64,000 bases of DNA from Girardinichthys multiradiatus (Eukaryota; Chordata; Actinopteri; Cyprinodontiformes; Goodeidae): assembly GCF_021462225.1 (NCBI RefSeq), contig NC_061800.1, positions 10,325,002-10,389,001 of the forward strand, read 5' to 3'. The notes under the pieces were generated by a model that saw only the letters and a program-made list of their open reading frames with translations, did not search any database and was not told the DNA's origin. The position numbers and the translations under genes were made by a program. Below, in pieces: positions 18,688-29,499 of the stretch. Positions within the stretch are counted from its first letter, which is position 1, and each line of letters opens with the position of its first letter.

Positions 18688-20800
18688 TCAGTGGTGCTCA
18701 GGCCAGAAACTAGGCTCGTCCCAGGCCGGTAATTGGAGTTGTGGTCCGTGTGCACCGCGTGCTAGGCCACCTCTGCCTCTGTATGGACGGGCCGGAGGAG
18801 CCATGGCAGGACCATAACACCCATACCCTCCGGGTGGGCCATTCTTATGGGGGCAATCTCGGGCCCAGTGTCCAGGTTCATTGCAGTAATAACACACATC
18901 AGCACTACCCAGTCTCCTCTGTGGTCTCTGGAATCCCCTTGCTCTAGGCCCTGCCTGTCCCCCAAAACGACCAGCATGTCCCTGATATGGGACCGGGGCC
19001 TGATGCCACTGTCCTGCTGTTTCTCGATTTCCAGGAAATGGAGGAGCCTGAGGTGGCTGAGACACTGCACCTTCATACATAATTTTAGATGTTTTACCCT
19101 CCTTTTTCTTTTCCCCGACCTTCTGTTTAGCTTCTGCTAATTGCATTTTCAGGAGCTGAGTTTGTAACGTTTTTAATTCACTTTCCTCATTTTGTTTTGT
19201 CTCTTTGAGTTTAGATAAATGATGCATCAGATGGCGATCCCATACTCCAGTCTCTGATCCAGGGAGGTTGGGATTGTCCTCCATATTAGTTTTAACCTGC
19301 AACGGTAACCCTCTTAAAACAGCATCCCGGAACCAGTCCCTTTGGGCACCAGCTCTGTCTGGATTAGTTTCTGTCTGTGTTTGCCACATGGATTTGCACT
19401 GATCTAAATATTCTCTAGTATTTGTGTTTACGTTCCACTCAAATTTTGGAATGGTACGTCCTCTGGTTACTGGATACATTTGTCAAAGAGCTATGCCTAT
19501 GAGAGTGGAATAAAAAGTAAATGGGTCTCCATCTGGTGCTGTTGTTGTACCTGCAACAAGCTCTATGTCCCTACAGCTGTGTGGCTTCATGCATCGTCCA
19601 GCAATGGCCCTATAATCACCTAGAGCTAACGTGGTGCCTGCTGTTTGTAACCATATAGATGCACCTTCTGTGATTGGGGGCAATTTGTCACACAAAGTAG
19701 TGAGATCTCCCAGTGTGAATGGCTTGTATCTGTTTTCTCCAAATTGTTGTTGGAACAGTGGACCCATATAAGAAGGTTTGGACTGGGTTCGGGGTCTCAT
19801 GTTATAGCCATGTCCAGCAGGGGGAGGAGTAGCCTCAGGTACTAGTGGCATTGGGGTTGAGGGAGATGCCATAACTTCCTCATTTTCAATTGGTAACTGA
19901 TTCTGTACTGTAATAGGTGGTGCCTGCATAGCAGCGTCATAATAAGTTACTGCAGTCAGTGGTGCTCCTTTTATCCATTTCCCTGACACTGACATATTAA
20001 CTGAGCCCTCAGTTACATCTGGTTTCAGAGGTGTGACCAATTCCATATCGCTAGGTGAATGGAAAATATACGGGGTGGAACACTTTATTGGGCCAGAAGC
20101 TGGCTGCAATTTGTCCCGTAATACCCGGTCAGCAAATGGGTCAGTTAGTGGGGCCTGTGAAATGAATGAACCTCGAGAGGACAGTTCAGACTCAGCAGTG
20201 GAATGTGAGCTGAGAGAGGCGGGGCCCGAGCAGGAGGGGGCAGGTGGTGATGGGCCAGGAGGAGGCTGGGCAGTTACTGGCGGGAGATCACACACGCTCA
20301 CGTGTCTCCCAGTAACTTGCAACGTGGGGTATAAGCCAGTAAGGGGAGAAGTGGTGCGAAGTGTATAAGGAGGAGGCATTTCAACTATACTGCTATCTTT
20401 AATCTGTTTACTTTTCCTGTCAGTCATCGCATGATCACTACTCTGCCACAGCAAACCCATTTGTGACCAAACTTTTTCATCTTTTTCTGCTTTGTCTCTA
20501 AGCTCCTTCCATTTTCCTCTACTCAACCACCTGCTGTCTCTACACTGTTTGTCAGCCAAGTCTTTCTCCTGTTTTGCATTTTCACCTTCAACCAAAACCA
20601 CTTGCCAATATTTTCTCTATCTGTCTTGCTTTTTCCATCTTTTGACAATTCTTCATTTATTTTAGAATCCATCCGTTTAACCAACTTCTGTCCTTCTCTG
20701 TATTCAAGTTAATAGCAGCTTTCATTACTAGTAGCTGGTTCTCTATGTTCTTCCATGGATCATTCTGTTTTTCTCCAGTATTATCAAATTCACCTTCCAT
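18688..20800 (-). pseudogene. gag: Retroviral gag remnant
   Basis: The frame 20601-19483 holds a PPPY late-domain motif (residues 76-79 of that frame), a Pro-rich linker and the start of a capsid-like region. An in-frame TGA at 19485-19483 interrupts it. The same frame resumes at 19479-18688 with a capsid end, a coiled Lys/Glu stretch and one zinc knuckle, CYYCNEPGHWARDC (CX2CX4HX4C). It stops at a TGA at 18690-18688, beyond which pol continues in the same frame. A likely original start is the ATG at 20800-20798, which is separated from the main frame by frame disruptions. Confidence 0.8.
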
Positions 20801-22224
20801 TCTTATGACAACTACTATTCTTTTTTCTAAAAGATATATTTTTAATGCGTAATCTCAGTCACTCACTCATTCAGTTCTGACCGACCGGGACCTATGGCAC
20901 GCTATGTCCCGAGTTCCCGGTCCAATTGAAGGTTCTCTAATCGACCCTCAAGAGACCAGAACACATTCAACCCCCAGGAGCCGGTTTTCAGTGGCCCGTC
21001 CAAACACTTATCCAGTTCCCCAGGCCTTTCACACCGTTTTTTGTTTTTTTACCCGCAAATGGGAGCCGCTCGCTGCTTGGCGTTCCTCCCCACACACACA
21101 CACAACCACTTTCATTCACTCGTGTTTTCCTAATTAGTCTGTTGTTGCCGGGGTGTGTGTGTCGGCTCACAGCTCATGAACTTAAACTATAAATCTTGTC
21201 TGATTTTTGCTGCTGTGTTTGTGTCCAGCTCATTCACTTTTTAACTCTAACAAGTCTGATGTTGGTTTATTTATACCCAACTCACAGCTCATTCTATATC
21301 TTACGGTGTTATCTCCACCGTTTATATTGTTCCTTCTGTGTTTATGCAGACGTCTGTAATCTGAGTTTTCACAGAGAAATATTTCCGTTACTCATCAAAA
21401 GCAGCAATCAGCAGTCTGTCTTTCGTTATCACCGTTCGGTTTCTGGACAGAAAGCTGCATTCAGTCACCTGCTATGAGAGCCGCTCTGCACAGCGCTGCT
21501 CTCCAGTCACACACAAGTTTTCACTCACTCTGCCTAATAATGTCTGTAACACAGATTATTTCCTCTGTGCACAGCTCATGAGTTTTTTTTTACCAAAAAG
21601 CCTGGTCTTGCTGAATTCCTGTATTCAGCTCACAGTTCATTCATTTTTATCACAAACCTGTTCTTGTTGGATTATTTCTCCAACTCACAGTTTATCACTT
21701 CACAGGACTTATTCTCAGACTACGTGCTTGTGCTTTTATTACGTCTGTAATCCGGTTTTACTGAGGCAGAACTCACGTAAAACACGGCATTCACACCCAA
21801 ATGTTTATGCCTGGTCTCAGTGTATTAACTTTTATGTAGAATCTGAGGTTTCTCGCTTTCCTCGGGCCTCTAACCCAGCTTAACAACAGTAGTCCTCCGT
21901 CGAGGACTACTCTGAACCGCCACCTTCAAGAAACTACTATATTTTCCACACAATACCACCACTAAGTCTTGTAATTCTCTTAAAACAACATCCTATTCAC
22001 CAGTTTAAATCCTAGTCTACATTTATAACACTCTTTTTCTTACGTTTTGTCAGACTCAGACTTACTTAGACATCAGACACAATATTAATTTAGCCTATCG
22101 AAAATCCAAAAGCAGAGTTTGATAAAACAGGTTCTGCTTACCTTTTCTGTAGTTTTTGGCTAGCCTGTGTCTGATGTCTGTTGGTCCTTGTCAGTGATCC
22201 CAATTTTTTCACCTGTTCTTCCAA
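20801..22224 (-). other. Retroviral leader region
   Basis: Non-coding sequence between the primer site and the gag start, about 1.4 kb, unusually long for a simple retrovirus. It contains recurring pyrimidine-rich phrases (cagctcat near 21174, 21230, 21284 and 21573). No domain is recognised in its short frames. Part of it could be inserted or duplicated sequence. Confidence 0.45.
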
Positions 22225-22242
22225 ATCCCGGACGAGCCTCCA
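22225..22242 (-). promoter_or_regulatory. Primer-binding site, tRNA-Pro type
   Basis: On the minus strand the 18 bases read tggaggctcgtccgggat. This differs at one position from the proline-tRNA primer site used by murine-leukaemia-type viruses. It lies two bases past the LTR end (…gaca|ct). Confidence 0.8.
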
Positions 22243-22244
22243 AG

Positions 22245-22870
22245 TGTCGAAGCCGTCTCTGCTTCCCCGGGTCCGTTGATTTGGGTACAGGTTTCAAAAG
22301 AGTGAAATAAACACAAGTACAATCAGCTTATGTTCGCCTCTGCGCAGAGTGAGAAATAGGCCCCAGCCAAGCACCTGCGAGCCCAACTCTGCTCTTTCTC
22401 TGCTTTCCAGCTCGTTTTATTCAGTCTCAAGGGTGTGTTCAACATATACATATATCATGTCACTCAGTTATATAGCATAACAGTTCCTTAGGTCCAAATA
22501 AGGAGTGCTTCTGGTTATTTTCTTCCAGTGAGCTCATCTTCCCCTGTCTTCTTCACCCCCATCCGGTAATCCCTTGTCCTTCACCAATTTATGACCTTGC
22601 ACTTTCTATGCTTCCCTCCCCTCTGCTTGACTCCCCTCTCCTCTATCTGCACATTCCAGTTACACACATAGGTAGTTTATATCCTACAAACCCCATGTAA
22701 AATAACTAAATAACTCCGCCCCAGATAGATTCTGATTTTGTGACATAGACATATACCAAGCTGTGCCGTTTAAACAAATAGGAAAATAAAACTGCAGTAA
22801 TCACTTTTCAACCCAGAGAGGGCAGCACTCAGACGTTTTAGGACAAATATTGCAGAATTAAACAAGTTTC
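22245..22870 (-). repeat. 5' LTR of the endogenous retrovirus (outer edge approximate)
   Basis: Going away from the primer site on the minus strand, the end reads …cttcgaca, the expected CA terminus. A poly(A) signal (tgaataaaacg) lies near 22414-22421, giving a U5/R part of about 170 bases. The U3 extends toward about 22870, but with no second LTR to compare the outer end cannot be fixed. Confidence 0.55.
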
Positions 22871-22899
22871 TTGCCCATGCGGCACAGAAGATTATAATT

Positions 22900-23645
22900 A
22901 TTTTAAAATAAAGTGTTTATTACTTAAACCCCTTTATTCCCTTGGATAATAGAAAATAACCTCGATGGAAGGAATTCCCTTGCCCACATTTTGACCCTGA
23001 ATTCTGCTCAGACGCTTTATTATTATTCAGCTCTGTCTGTTATATTTAAAATCCTGTCCAGACTTAATTAAGCTATGTGCAACCTTTCACAGTGCAAATA
23101 AATACAAAATAAATAAACCCTACCAGTGCAGTGCAGTACCTAGAAACAGAAAGACAGAAAACTGGGACATTTAAGAAATAATGTTTTATTTATTTAATGT
23201 TATACTTTAAGATTTTGTTTTAATAAGGTTGTAGTTTGCATGTGGTTGACGCAATTGAAATGCAAAGAAACCTAATTTCCAATATTTTACTAGGAGTTTA
23301 TTTTCTTTTTATGTGTTTAGAAACTTGAGAACAATTCCAATACAAACTATTTCTGACAATATATAACAGTGAACTTTTTCTGAATGGAGTAAATTGACCA
23401 GCAACCAGTCCTAGCCTTGCCTACTTTGTTTCAGTAAGGCTGACTGGGCTTATCACGAGTTGGGTAAAATTAACTGGCACAGGCAGCAGCAGCAACTGCA
23501 CACACACACACACACCCTACTCTGAAGCTTATCATAGTGAGCCAGCTGAGCCGCTTGTATTGATGCTGCAGGACCTCCATCACTGTCTGCAAGCAGAGGG
23601 AGATACTGAGCAAAACCGGAGAAACCATCTTTAAACCACTTATTC
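22900..23645. other. Intergenic, no gene seen
   Basis: AT-rich DNA with a short CA run at about 23500-23513; otherwise no signature. Confidence 0.4.
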
Positions 23646-23654
23646 ATATTGTAA

Positions 23655-23905
23655 ATAGTTGTTTGGTCTTCCTTATTCTTTCATTTTGCTTGGTAGTTTA
23701 AGTTGGATTATTCTGGTAAAGTAAAGAGTTTGTTGACTGAAATATGTTTGAATTGGAGTTGATTTATTTTTGTTAATAAATTCTTGAATTTTAAGAAATT
23801 ATATGAATTTATTCCATGTGTGTGCAGAGTTTTGCTGTTCAGTAATGCCAGAGCTTGAACCAGCCTTTTTTCTATTGTCCTAATACCACAGGACAACACT
23901 TAACT
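23655..23905 (+). repeat. LTR-like dispersed repeat, copy A
   Basis: About 250 bases are repeated with divergence at 25225-25515: shared phrases include ttgcttggtagtttaagttg, gttaataaattct and tgtgtgcag followed by ttgctgt. The AATAAA inside and the shared right end (ggacaacacttaac versus ggacactacttgac) fit a decayed LTR. The family also links to 28890-29400. Confidence 0.5.
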
Positions 23906-24164
23906 GGCCGAATTATTATTTAATAAAATGTTAAAATATTAAATTATGTAATTATTATAATAATAACAACAATGATCAGAATAGGTGGCCCGACCCCAAT
24001 TGTGAGCTGTGGGAGAACGTTCAGTAAGGCTTCAACAGAACAACAGATATTTAGATTATTTTTTGGCCTTTTCCCCAAAGCTTGTGTCATCTTCCAGGAT
24101 AAGTAGATTTACAAACTGCCATAGTGAGCCAAAAACACAGAGCCAGAGAAGAGGAGAGCTTGAA

Positions 24165-24480
24165 CTGGCCCTCACACTAGTAGAGCCGCTGCTCCTCCAC
24201 ATCGAGAGGAGCCAGTTGAGGTGGCTCGGGCATCTATACTGGATGCCTCCTGGATGCCTTCCTTGGGAGGTGTTCCAGGCACGTCCCACCAGGAGGAGGC
24301 CCAGTGGACGGCCCAGGACACACTGGAGGGACTATGTCTCTCGGCTGGTCTGGGAACATCTTGGGCTCCCCCCGGAGGAGCTGGAGGAGGTGTCTGGGGA
24401 GAGGGATGTCTGGGTATCTCTAGCGAGTCAGCAGCCCCCGCGACCCGGTCCTGGATGAAGCAGAAGACGACGAGTATGAG
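24165..24480 (+). mobile_element. LINE C-terminal fragment
   Basis: The plus-strand frame encodes EPLLLHIERSQLRWLGHLYW, then RPSGRPRTHWRDYVSRLVWE and a C-terminal PPRPGPG. This is the post-RT end of a fish LINE family also present at 36985-37435 and, more decayed, at 26560-26750. It is followed by a short gacgacgagtatgagtac tail. Confidence 0.7.
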
Positions 24481-24645
24481 TACAAAAATAATGTTTTACA
24501 GAACTATTTCAATTTAGCTAAATGGGAAGGTTTTTGAGCGTGATTGGCCTTTCCGCCACAGTTTAACAGTTACACTTATGTCCAGAGTGGGTTTTGTATG
24601 GAAATGTCATGTTTGTTATCTTCACAGTAGAATGTCAAGATATAT

Positions 24646-24745
24646 ACACTACTCACAAAAAGTTAGGGATATTTGGATTTAGGGTGAATTTTATGAAAAT
24701 GTAAACAGTCATATGTCATGAATGTAGAGCATGTCTGTAGAAGCA
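24646..24745. repeat. Tc1/mariner terminal repeat scrap
   Basis: The sequence cactactcacaaaaagttag followed by ggatatttgg is a typical Tc1-type terminus next to TA, but the matching other end is not seen nearby. Confidence 0.4.
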
Positions 24746-25224
24746 TGCAATTTTCATCTCAAACAATATATTAAAACAGATCTCAACAATAGTAGGTATA
24801 TCACAACAAAAAATTTCAATGTCTCAATAATACATGGTTAATTAATCAACATTAAGAATCAGCTACCCAAAAATGGTTATTAGTTTTATATTCCAACAAA
24901 TAATATTAACTTAAATATTATTTAACTAAAATAAGGATAGCACATTAAACAACATTAAAAATCTATGATCCTAAAAGGTTGATTTCTTATTCAGCCAATA
25001 ATTCCTTAAAATATTATTTTATTAAAATAATGTTTTATCTGCTTTTCTGATTTTGTATTGTGACAGGTTGTTTGGAGACATAGCAATAATTGTTCTTTTT
25101 AATTATAAAACTAAGCTGACCTAATTTTTCAATTTCTCAAGATAAACCTTGGTTCTTAAACATAAATGTCCACATTGAACTTTCATATCAATGCATCATT
25201 TTTACAGATTGTCTTGTTCCTTTA

Positions 25225-25515
25225 TTTATAAAGAGTTCATTAGTTTTCCTAATTCCTTCAGTTGCTTGGTAGTTTTAGTTGAATTGTTTCTAGCGTAGGT
25301 AAAGAGTTATTCACTGGAATATGTTTAACTTGGAATTCTATGGTTTCTGTTAATAAATTCTAGTATTTTGAAGACAAGTTGTTGTGAATATTTTCCATAT
25401 GTGTGCAGTTTGCTGTCCAACAACGGCAGTGCTCAAATCACTTTTCCATCTGTTGTTCTAATACCACCGCCATATTAAGCTGGTACTTCTAGGACACTAC
25501 TTGACACACAGACAT
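25225..25515 (+). repeat. LTR-like dispersed repeat, copy B
   Basis: This is a diverged direct repeat of 23655-23905, extending further right through ccatctgttgttctaatacc and ggacactacttgaca. That right part also matches the minus strand of 28890-29010. Confidence 0.5.
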
Positions 25516-25549
25516 TCAGAAAAATGCAGTGAATGAACAAAAGAGAAAT

Positions 25550-25975
25550 CTAAATCAAATCAATATTTGGTGTGACCACCCTTTGCCTTCAAAACAGCAT
25601 CAATTATTTTAGGTACATTTGCACACAGTTTTTGAAGGAACTCGGCTGGTACGTTGTTTCAAACATCTTGGAGAACTAACCATAGATCCTCTGTGGTTGT
25701 AGGCTTTTTCACATCCTTCTGTCTCTCTCCTCATGTAATCCCAGACACACTCCATGATGTTGAGATCAGGGCTTTGTGGGGGCCAAACCATTACTTCCAG
25801 TAAGTCTTGTTCTTCTCTACGCTGAAGATAGTTCCTAATAACTTTGGCTGTATGTTTGGGTTCACTGACTCTATGTAAATTGATAAAAACATCAGTCATT
25901 TATATTTCTGAAAGCATTCTTTGTTTACAGCATTTTTCACACCTGCCTAAACTTTGCACACTACTGTATATTAAA
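25550..25975 (-). mobile_element. Tc1-type transposase relic
   Basis: The minus-strand frame 25609-25899 carries EPKHTAKVIRNYL (the region of the second catalytic aspartate, here replaced by Glu) and WPPQSPDLNIMECVWDYM with the third catalytic residue. Earlier parts are missing and the sequence ends in a Tc1-like terminus near 25970. Non-functional. Confidence 0.65.
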
Positions 25976-26559
25976 GGAAAATGGTCTATCACCCTTGTTC
26001 CTTGATAGTTAAAGACACTGTAGTTAATGGGATAATTACGTTTAGAATATTGCAGGTTAAATGGTTATGAATGTTCTGTTCAGCAAACAATAAGAGAATG
26101 TAAATAACCATTAAAAAATTTGCTCATTTGCTGAGTGTCCCAGAGAATCATTACAGTTTACAACTACTTCAGTACCACAGTAATAAAGGGACAGTGGCCA
26201 TCTGAAGATGCTCTACAAACAAGCTGGGCCAGGAATATCTGCATGTTTGGGAAAATAAAATGAGAAGAAATATACATTTAAATATAAATAGTGTCATTTA
26301 CTTTTCTTTAGGTCCTGTTTTGTTTGAGATGAACTACATGGTGGAGTTTTTAAAGTTTTTAACAATCTGATCCCCACAAGTGGTTGACTCATGAGTGTCA
26401 CTGCCTGGAAAGGAGACCAAGACGGTGAAAACCAGTACCAATAAATAGAGCTAGACTTAGAGGAGACTGGTAACAGACTGGAGATTTGCAGTAATATGGG
26501 CGCTCCTTGGGTCTGTCATAATGAGCTGAAAAGCAAAGTTCTCCATTTACCGGTTCATT

Positions 26560-26755
26560 TGTGTGAAGACCTTCACCTACGGTTATAACCAAAAGAATGA
26601 AATCCTGGATACAAGTGGCTGAAATGAGCTTCCTCTGGGGGGTGGCTGAGCTCATCCCAAAAGACAGTGTGAAGAACTCCATCATCAGGGGGGAGCACAG
26701 AGTACGGCTGCTGCTCCTCTGCCTCAGAGTCAGTTATGGTTACCTGGACATTTAA
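26560..26755 (+). mobile_element. Decayed LINE fragment
   Basis: Phrases such as caagtggctgaaatgagctt and gtgaagaactccatcatcag match the homologous part of the fragment at 37030-37150, with heavy decay. The open frame on the opposite strand is its shadow. Confidence 0.5.
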
Positions 26756-26759
26756 TCAG

Positions 26760-27320
26760 AACACCTATTGGGCGTTTTTCTTAGTTCTATCAGTAGGACC
26801 CCGGGGAGGACAGTGAACTTACTAGAAGAACATATATTTTTTCTGGTCTGGCAACATCTAAGGATTACCCATTGCTGGACAGAGGAAAGTCTGAATTTGA
26901 TGATGATAAAAGTTAACTCGTTTAATGTTCTAAATAAAGAGAAGGTCCAGTTTGATCCTTTACCGTGATGAGGTGAAGCATTACTCCTGTTATTACAGGA
27001 AGGCATCTCTCCCTGGTGAAATTGGACTCTCACCTTTTTTATTCCCTCTGGCCAGTCAAATACCAGTATATATGAAGCTATATTAGGATAATAGATACAA
27101 ACTCTATATTTTGGGCAAGAGTTTGCCCTTTTAGGATTCTTAAAAAATGTCATAACAAAACACGTTCCAATGTGAAAGACAATCTAGTTATGGGTTTCTG
27201 CTGGGTCACCTAAAATATTCCTCGAAAGCTGACTTCCAACTCTGTTGGGAAAAATTGAGGCAAATATCAGGAGACCAACCTATAACATAATGCTAGCTCA
27301 GCATGAACAGAGCTACTAAC
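26760..27320. other. Unassigned, possibly retroelement leader
   Basis: No domain is recognised in the short frames here. The position immediately upstream of the gag-like start at 27321 suggests it could include a decayed leader or LTR, but I see no defining motif. Confidence 0.3.
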
Positions 27321-28212
27321 ATGAGCAACCCAGAACACACCCCATCCCCAGAGGACTGGGGGGTGGAGATAAATCCCGTCTCACAGGTTGAAACCTTTGA
27401 AGATGAGACACACCTGCAACAACCTCAAAGAACTTTCCGCTCAGAGCTGGAAAATGTAGTAGCTGCTCTACATTGATTTCCTTCCCAAGCTCGTGGTTTT
27501 CCCCACACATCCACAGTGTCCAGAACAGGTATGAATACAGATTTTGTTCAATGGTGCGGTGTCCCACCCTACTGTAATAGATGGCCATGAACAATACCTG
27601 GCGGTGGACTCGCTAGAAGTAAATAGTTCAAGGTTTAGGGGCGAGCAGCCTTCACATTTGACTCGCAATACCCTCCTCTACGATCCCTTACCTTCGCCAA
27701 GGCGACAGGAGAGCCGTCTCTGGCACTCCAGGAGCTTCCATGTTTTCATGGAGAGCCTGCCCTCTACAGTCCGACACAATCATTCAACCCTCTGTGAAGC
27801 TTTAAGGGAAGAATATTCTGTGTACACGGACCAGGCCTCCACAACACTTTGTGCTTTTGCCATCCAGCTAAAGAAAAGCGAAGCACCCAGAAAGTATTAT
27901 CGGTGCCTAAGAGCCGCTTACTTCCAAGGACGTAATGCTTCCGGCATAGAGGAGGACCATGCTTTTAAATCATTATTCATCCACAACCTTCATGAAAGCG
28001 TACGATATGACTTTACTATGTACTGTAGAACAAAACCCCTCACCATGCAAGAGATCCTTAAATATGCTCGGATGCCGTGGGAAACACGTGCATGCCTTAA
28101 TGGATCAGAAGGTGTGGCCACAGTTTTAAAGGTGCACACAAAAGAAGACAGTGTTGGGGCCCACAGCCATGAATACAACATGAAAGATACAAACTTTTCT
28201 GGAACTTTCTAA
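27321..28212 (+). pseudogene. Gag-like fossil of a second retroelement
   Basis: An ATG at 27321 opens an acidic 51-codon frame ended by a TGA at 27474-27476. After a frame change, a 222-codon frame (27544-28212) continues with a helical, capsid-like region (FHVFMESLPSTV, then AFAIQLKKSEAPRKYYRCLR and AFKSLFIHNLHESVRYDFT). This resembles capsid domains of vertebrate retroelements. No zinc knuckle, protease or RT follows. The assignment to gag rests on the helical pattern and my recollection of similar fish retroelement proteins, so it is moderate. Confidence 0.5.
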
Positions 28213-28889
28213 ATAAATTGCATTTAACCTACTTCCAGCACAGCCAAGGGGGGGTAACAGCGGACTTCCCATGATGCCACTGGTCTTATAAAACCCCCAT
28301 CTTTCCAATGGTCCGATCTCTTCCACGACGGTGACGACCGGGACAGGAGAGATACAGTGCGCTAATGTCTCTTCAACTGGATCCGAGAGTGTCATACGAT
28401 CATCGATCATATGCACTAAGATAAGTACAAATGAATCACTGTTTGGGTATCCGGTAGATTCATTCATAACGGGATAATTAAGGTGCAAGCCTGGCTTGAC
28501 TTTTCTCTCTGAGGCCTACAGAACCAAGCTGTGTTATAGAGAGTTCTCGACAGAGACGCTGTCTCTACAAAGCCGAGTGGAGCGGTTTTCCCAGTCTGAA
28601 GGAAGGACAACGGCACCGCCTCACCGTGGTTACAGTAACTGTGCAGTTTTGGTCGGCCAGACAGAGCAAGCCCCCCCACAGAGCTTCTCTGCTCATGCTC
28701 AATCCTCTGTATACCGGGATGGATTCTTTACAGTTGCAAGAACAAACACAGCATTTAAACCCACAAGAAAGAGACTCGTGTGGTTTTGATCATCTCTACA
28801 GCAGTCTCCAAATTCCACTGGACTTACAAGCCATGTTGATGACTAGCATTCTTCTGTTGTGCAATAAAAGGCTTAAGGTATTTAATATT

Positions 28890-29420
28890 TAATTAAATAA
28901 CCTTTGGTCTGTCAAGTATTGTCCTGCGAATATCAGCCCAACATGGCGATAGTAATAGAACAATAGATGAAAGAGTGATTCGAACACTGGCATTTCTAAA
29001 ACAGCAAACTCTTGTTAGGAATAACCTTTATTAATATCACTCATAGCTGGTTTTCCCATTTATACCATAGTGATGTGATATAAAGTATAAGTTCTAATGC
29101 TTCCCTTTTGTTAGAATAGGATAAGAATGCTCATAGACATACAGTACAAGGATAATTGGCCCAATGGTTGTCATGAATGACCTGAGGATGGGGCACTGGG
29201 TTTGATAGTGGACCAGCTGGTATAACTGGTTTGATTAGGATGCCTCAGCACCATAGATTAAGGATGGACACCCGCTACTACACAACCTACCAGATAGACA
29301 CCACAATGGTGACACATAGTCTACTGATAATCACTGAGGGAGGGAGCATCCATTGCATTGGAGTACCAGATATAAAACTATATGTGACCTTCTTTTGGGG
29401 CTCTTTGTCATCCTTACACA
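28890..29420 (-). repeat. LTR-like dispersed repeat, copy C
   Basis: Read on the minus strand, this stretch shares tcaccattgtggtgtctatc and neighbouring sequence with 58160-58480 (plus). Its end (ctattgttctattac through ggacaatacttgaca) matches copy B at 25440-25515. An LTR or LTR-adjacent piece of one family is the simplest reading. Confidence 0.5.
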
Positions 29421-29499
29421 GACTGCAACAGTCCGAGACGGGACCCTCAGCGCTGATCTCTGTAATCAGCGTTAAATTAGATTAAAAGAGCTCAAAGTT

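Larger units (their letters stand above)
16209..22870 (-). mobile_element. Defective endogenous retrovirus
   Basis: Order on the minus strand: LTR (22870-22245), primer-binding site (22242-22225), long leader, gag (20800-18688), protease, an unusual spacer domain, RNase H and a partial integrase (to 16209). gag and pol lie in one frame separated by a UGA, as in gamma- and epsilon-type retroviruses. Breaks include frame disruptions at the gag start, an in-frame UGA in gag, loss of the reverse-transcriptase core, a frameshift before the integrase core, truncation of integrase, and no visible env or 3' LTR. It cannot replicate. Confidence 0.85.

Noticed and set aside
16314..20368. Several plus-strand frames of 60-110 codons
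   Set aside because: They are opposite-strand shadows of the retroviral gag and pol frames, which carry the recognisable motifs.
26398..26685. 95-codon minus-strand frame as a gene
   Set aside because: It is antisense to a decayed LINE fragment recognisable on the plus strand.
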